The notes beneath the pieces were generated by a model, which ran no database searches, was not told where the DNA came from, and was given only the letters and a program-made list of their open reading frames with translations. This document shows positions 6,385-6,995 of a stretch of DNA of 6,995 bases, in pieces. This DNA is from Betaproteobacteria bacterium UBA6904 (GTDB lineage: Bacteria > Pseudomonadota > Gammaproteobacteria > Burkholderiales > SG8-39), in assembly GCA_002451175.1 (NCBI GenBank), contig DKBI01000341.1, forward strand, positions 1 through 6,995. The letters are read 5' to 3'. The translations under genes were made by a program, and so were the position numbers. How positions within the stretch are numbered: position 1 is the stretch's first letter; each line of letters opens with the position of its first letter.

Positions 6385-6569
6385 GTGCGCCGCAAATCCG
6401 CGCGGCCCCGTCCGTGCGCGTAGTGCTTGAAGAGCCAGGAGATGCTCCTGCGGCGAGCAAGCGGCTCGCTACGCCGCCTCACGGTGCCGCGCCTGTCACC
6501 TTGAGCCGCGAATCACGCGATGCGCCTGGTGCCGCGTCAATGCGTTGAATGCGGGCGAGGCTGGGCGAC
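6385..6569. other. Convergent intergenic region, no gene seen
   Basis: These 185 bases lie between the stop of the FecR-like gene and the stop of the opposing acetyltransferase gene. Apart from the hairpin pair at 6436-6477, I find no convincing coding frame, RNA gene or T-tract terminator. A short inverted repeat TCAA-tgcg-TTGA at 6537-6548 is weak and may be chance. Confidence 0.4.
6436..6477. terminator. Two adjacent hairpins, possible bidirectional termination or processing site
   Basis: CAGGAG-atg-CTCCTG (6436-6450) is a perfect six-pair dyad with a three-base loop. It is followed at once by GCGAGC-aagcg-GCTCGC (6453-6469), also six perfect pairs, whose flanks (GCG before, GCCGC after a short bulge) could lengthen the stem. 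Their place, about 50 bases past the FecR-like stop and between two convergent genes, suits transcript ends. There is no run of T on either strand, so an intrinsic terminator of standard form is not supported. Hairpins that block 3' exonucleases after Rho-dependent termination are an alternative. Confidence 0.35.
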
Positions 6570-6995
6570 TCAACGAGCCGCCTGCGGAACCGCGAGCCGC
6601 GCGCGCTGGCGCCCCTGAGCGTCGAAATTCGCCGGATCCAGCCAGCGCTCGTACGCCGCGCGGAGCGCAGGCCAGTCGCGGTCGATCATCGCAAACCACG
6701 CCGTGTCGCGATTCGCGCCCTTCGTCCACATGTGCTGGCGAAAGAGCCCTTCGTAGCTGAAGCCGAAGCGCCGCGCGGCAGCCTTCGAGGGCTCGTTGCG
6801 GTCGTGGCACTTCCACTCGAAGCGGCGGTAGCCGAGATCCTCGAACACGTGGCGCGCGAAGAGGTAGAGCGCCTCGGTCGCGACGCGCGTGCGCGAGATC
6901 GCCGGCCCCCACAGGATGTTGCCGATCTCGATCACCCCGTGCTCGGGGGTGATGCGCATGAGCGCCTGGCGCCCGGCCGCCTCGCCGCTTGCCCG
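6570..6995 (-). CDS. GNAT-family acetyltransferase (RimJ/RimL type), N-terminus outside the window
   Basis: The C-terminal 141 residues are present. The frame runs without a stop to the right edge, where it reads RASGEAAGRQALMRITPEHG, so ATG 6959 is internal and not the start. It probably transfers acetyl from acetyl-CoA to an amine. The family is recognised by EIGNILWGPAISRTRVATEA (a strand followed by the acetyl-CoA loop and helix), LGYRRFEWKCHDRNEPSKAAARRFGF with the conserved Asn and Ser of this subgroup, then YEGLFRQHMWTKGANRDTAWFAMIDRDWP. The W-K-C and G-x-N-R-D-T-A-W stretches are typical of the proteobacterial subgroup annotated as RimJ/RimL-like. The substrate is not predictable. It faces the FecR-like gene convergently, so it is probably unrelated to the signalling module. 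Confidence 0.88.
   Translation of the reverse strand, partial: RASGEAAGRQALMRITPEHGVIEIGNILWGPAISRTRVATEALYLFARHVFEDLGYRRFEWKCHDRNEPSKAAARRFGFSYEGLFRQHMWTKGANRDTAWFAMIDRDWPALRAAYERWLDPANFDAQGRQRARLAVPQAAR

Noticed and set aside
6496..6912. 138-codon minus-strand frame overlapping the acetyltransferase
   Set aside because: The alternative frame holds all GNAT motifs; this one is Arg-rich without motifs.

Overview
The window is GC-rich by eye (about two thirds G+C), with strong G/C preference at third codon positions. The genes look like those of a free-living proteobacterium. A beta- or gammaproteobacterium is my best guess, but no marker gene fixes the taxon. I see no tRNA, rRNA, CRISPR array, insertion sequence or phage gene.

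Layout. (1) Positions 1-254, plus strand: the C-terminal end of a small beta-rich protein of unknown function, possibly frameshifted near 95-100. (2) Positions 343-3762, minus strand: a very large exported protein with a signal peptide, a beta-rich N-terminal region, TPR-like repeats, a coiled coil and a C-terminal CHAT (caspase-like) domain with both catalytic residues. (3) Positions 3763-3852: a divergent control region of about 90 bases. (4) Positions 3853-5727, plus strand: a membrane adenylate cyclase with an extracytoplasmic CHASE2 sensor, three membrane helices and a class IIIb catalytic domain. (5) Positions 5737-6384, plus strand: an exported FecR-like protein with a helical C-terminus, translationally coupled to the cyclase. 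(6) Positions 6385-6569: a convergent intergenic region with two adjacent hairpins. (7) From 6570 past the right edge, minus strand: a RimJ/RimL-type GNAT acetyltransferase missing its N-terminus.

How the parts may work together. Three adjacent, divergently arranged genes all place domains outside the cytoplasm: the CHAT-TPR protein, the CHASE2 sensor and the FecR-like protein. Only the cyclase also reaches the cytoplasm. The simplest hypothesis is an envelope-sensing module in which an event outside the inner membrane is converted to cAMP by the CHASE2 cyclase, with the CHAT protein and FecR-like protein as partners, effectors or modulators. This rests on domain content and gene order and is not shown by the sequence.

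The most unusual sequence-level observation is that both divergent genes appear to lack a normal start codon where protein architecture and ribosome binding sites put their starts. The CHAT gene seems to start at ATT (preceded by GGAGGA) and the cyclase at CTG (preceded by a G-run).
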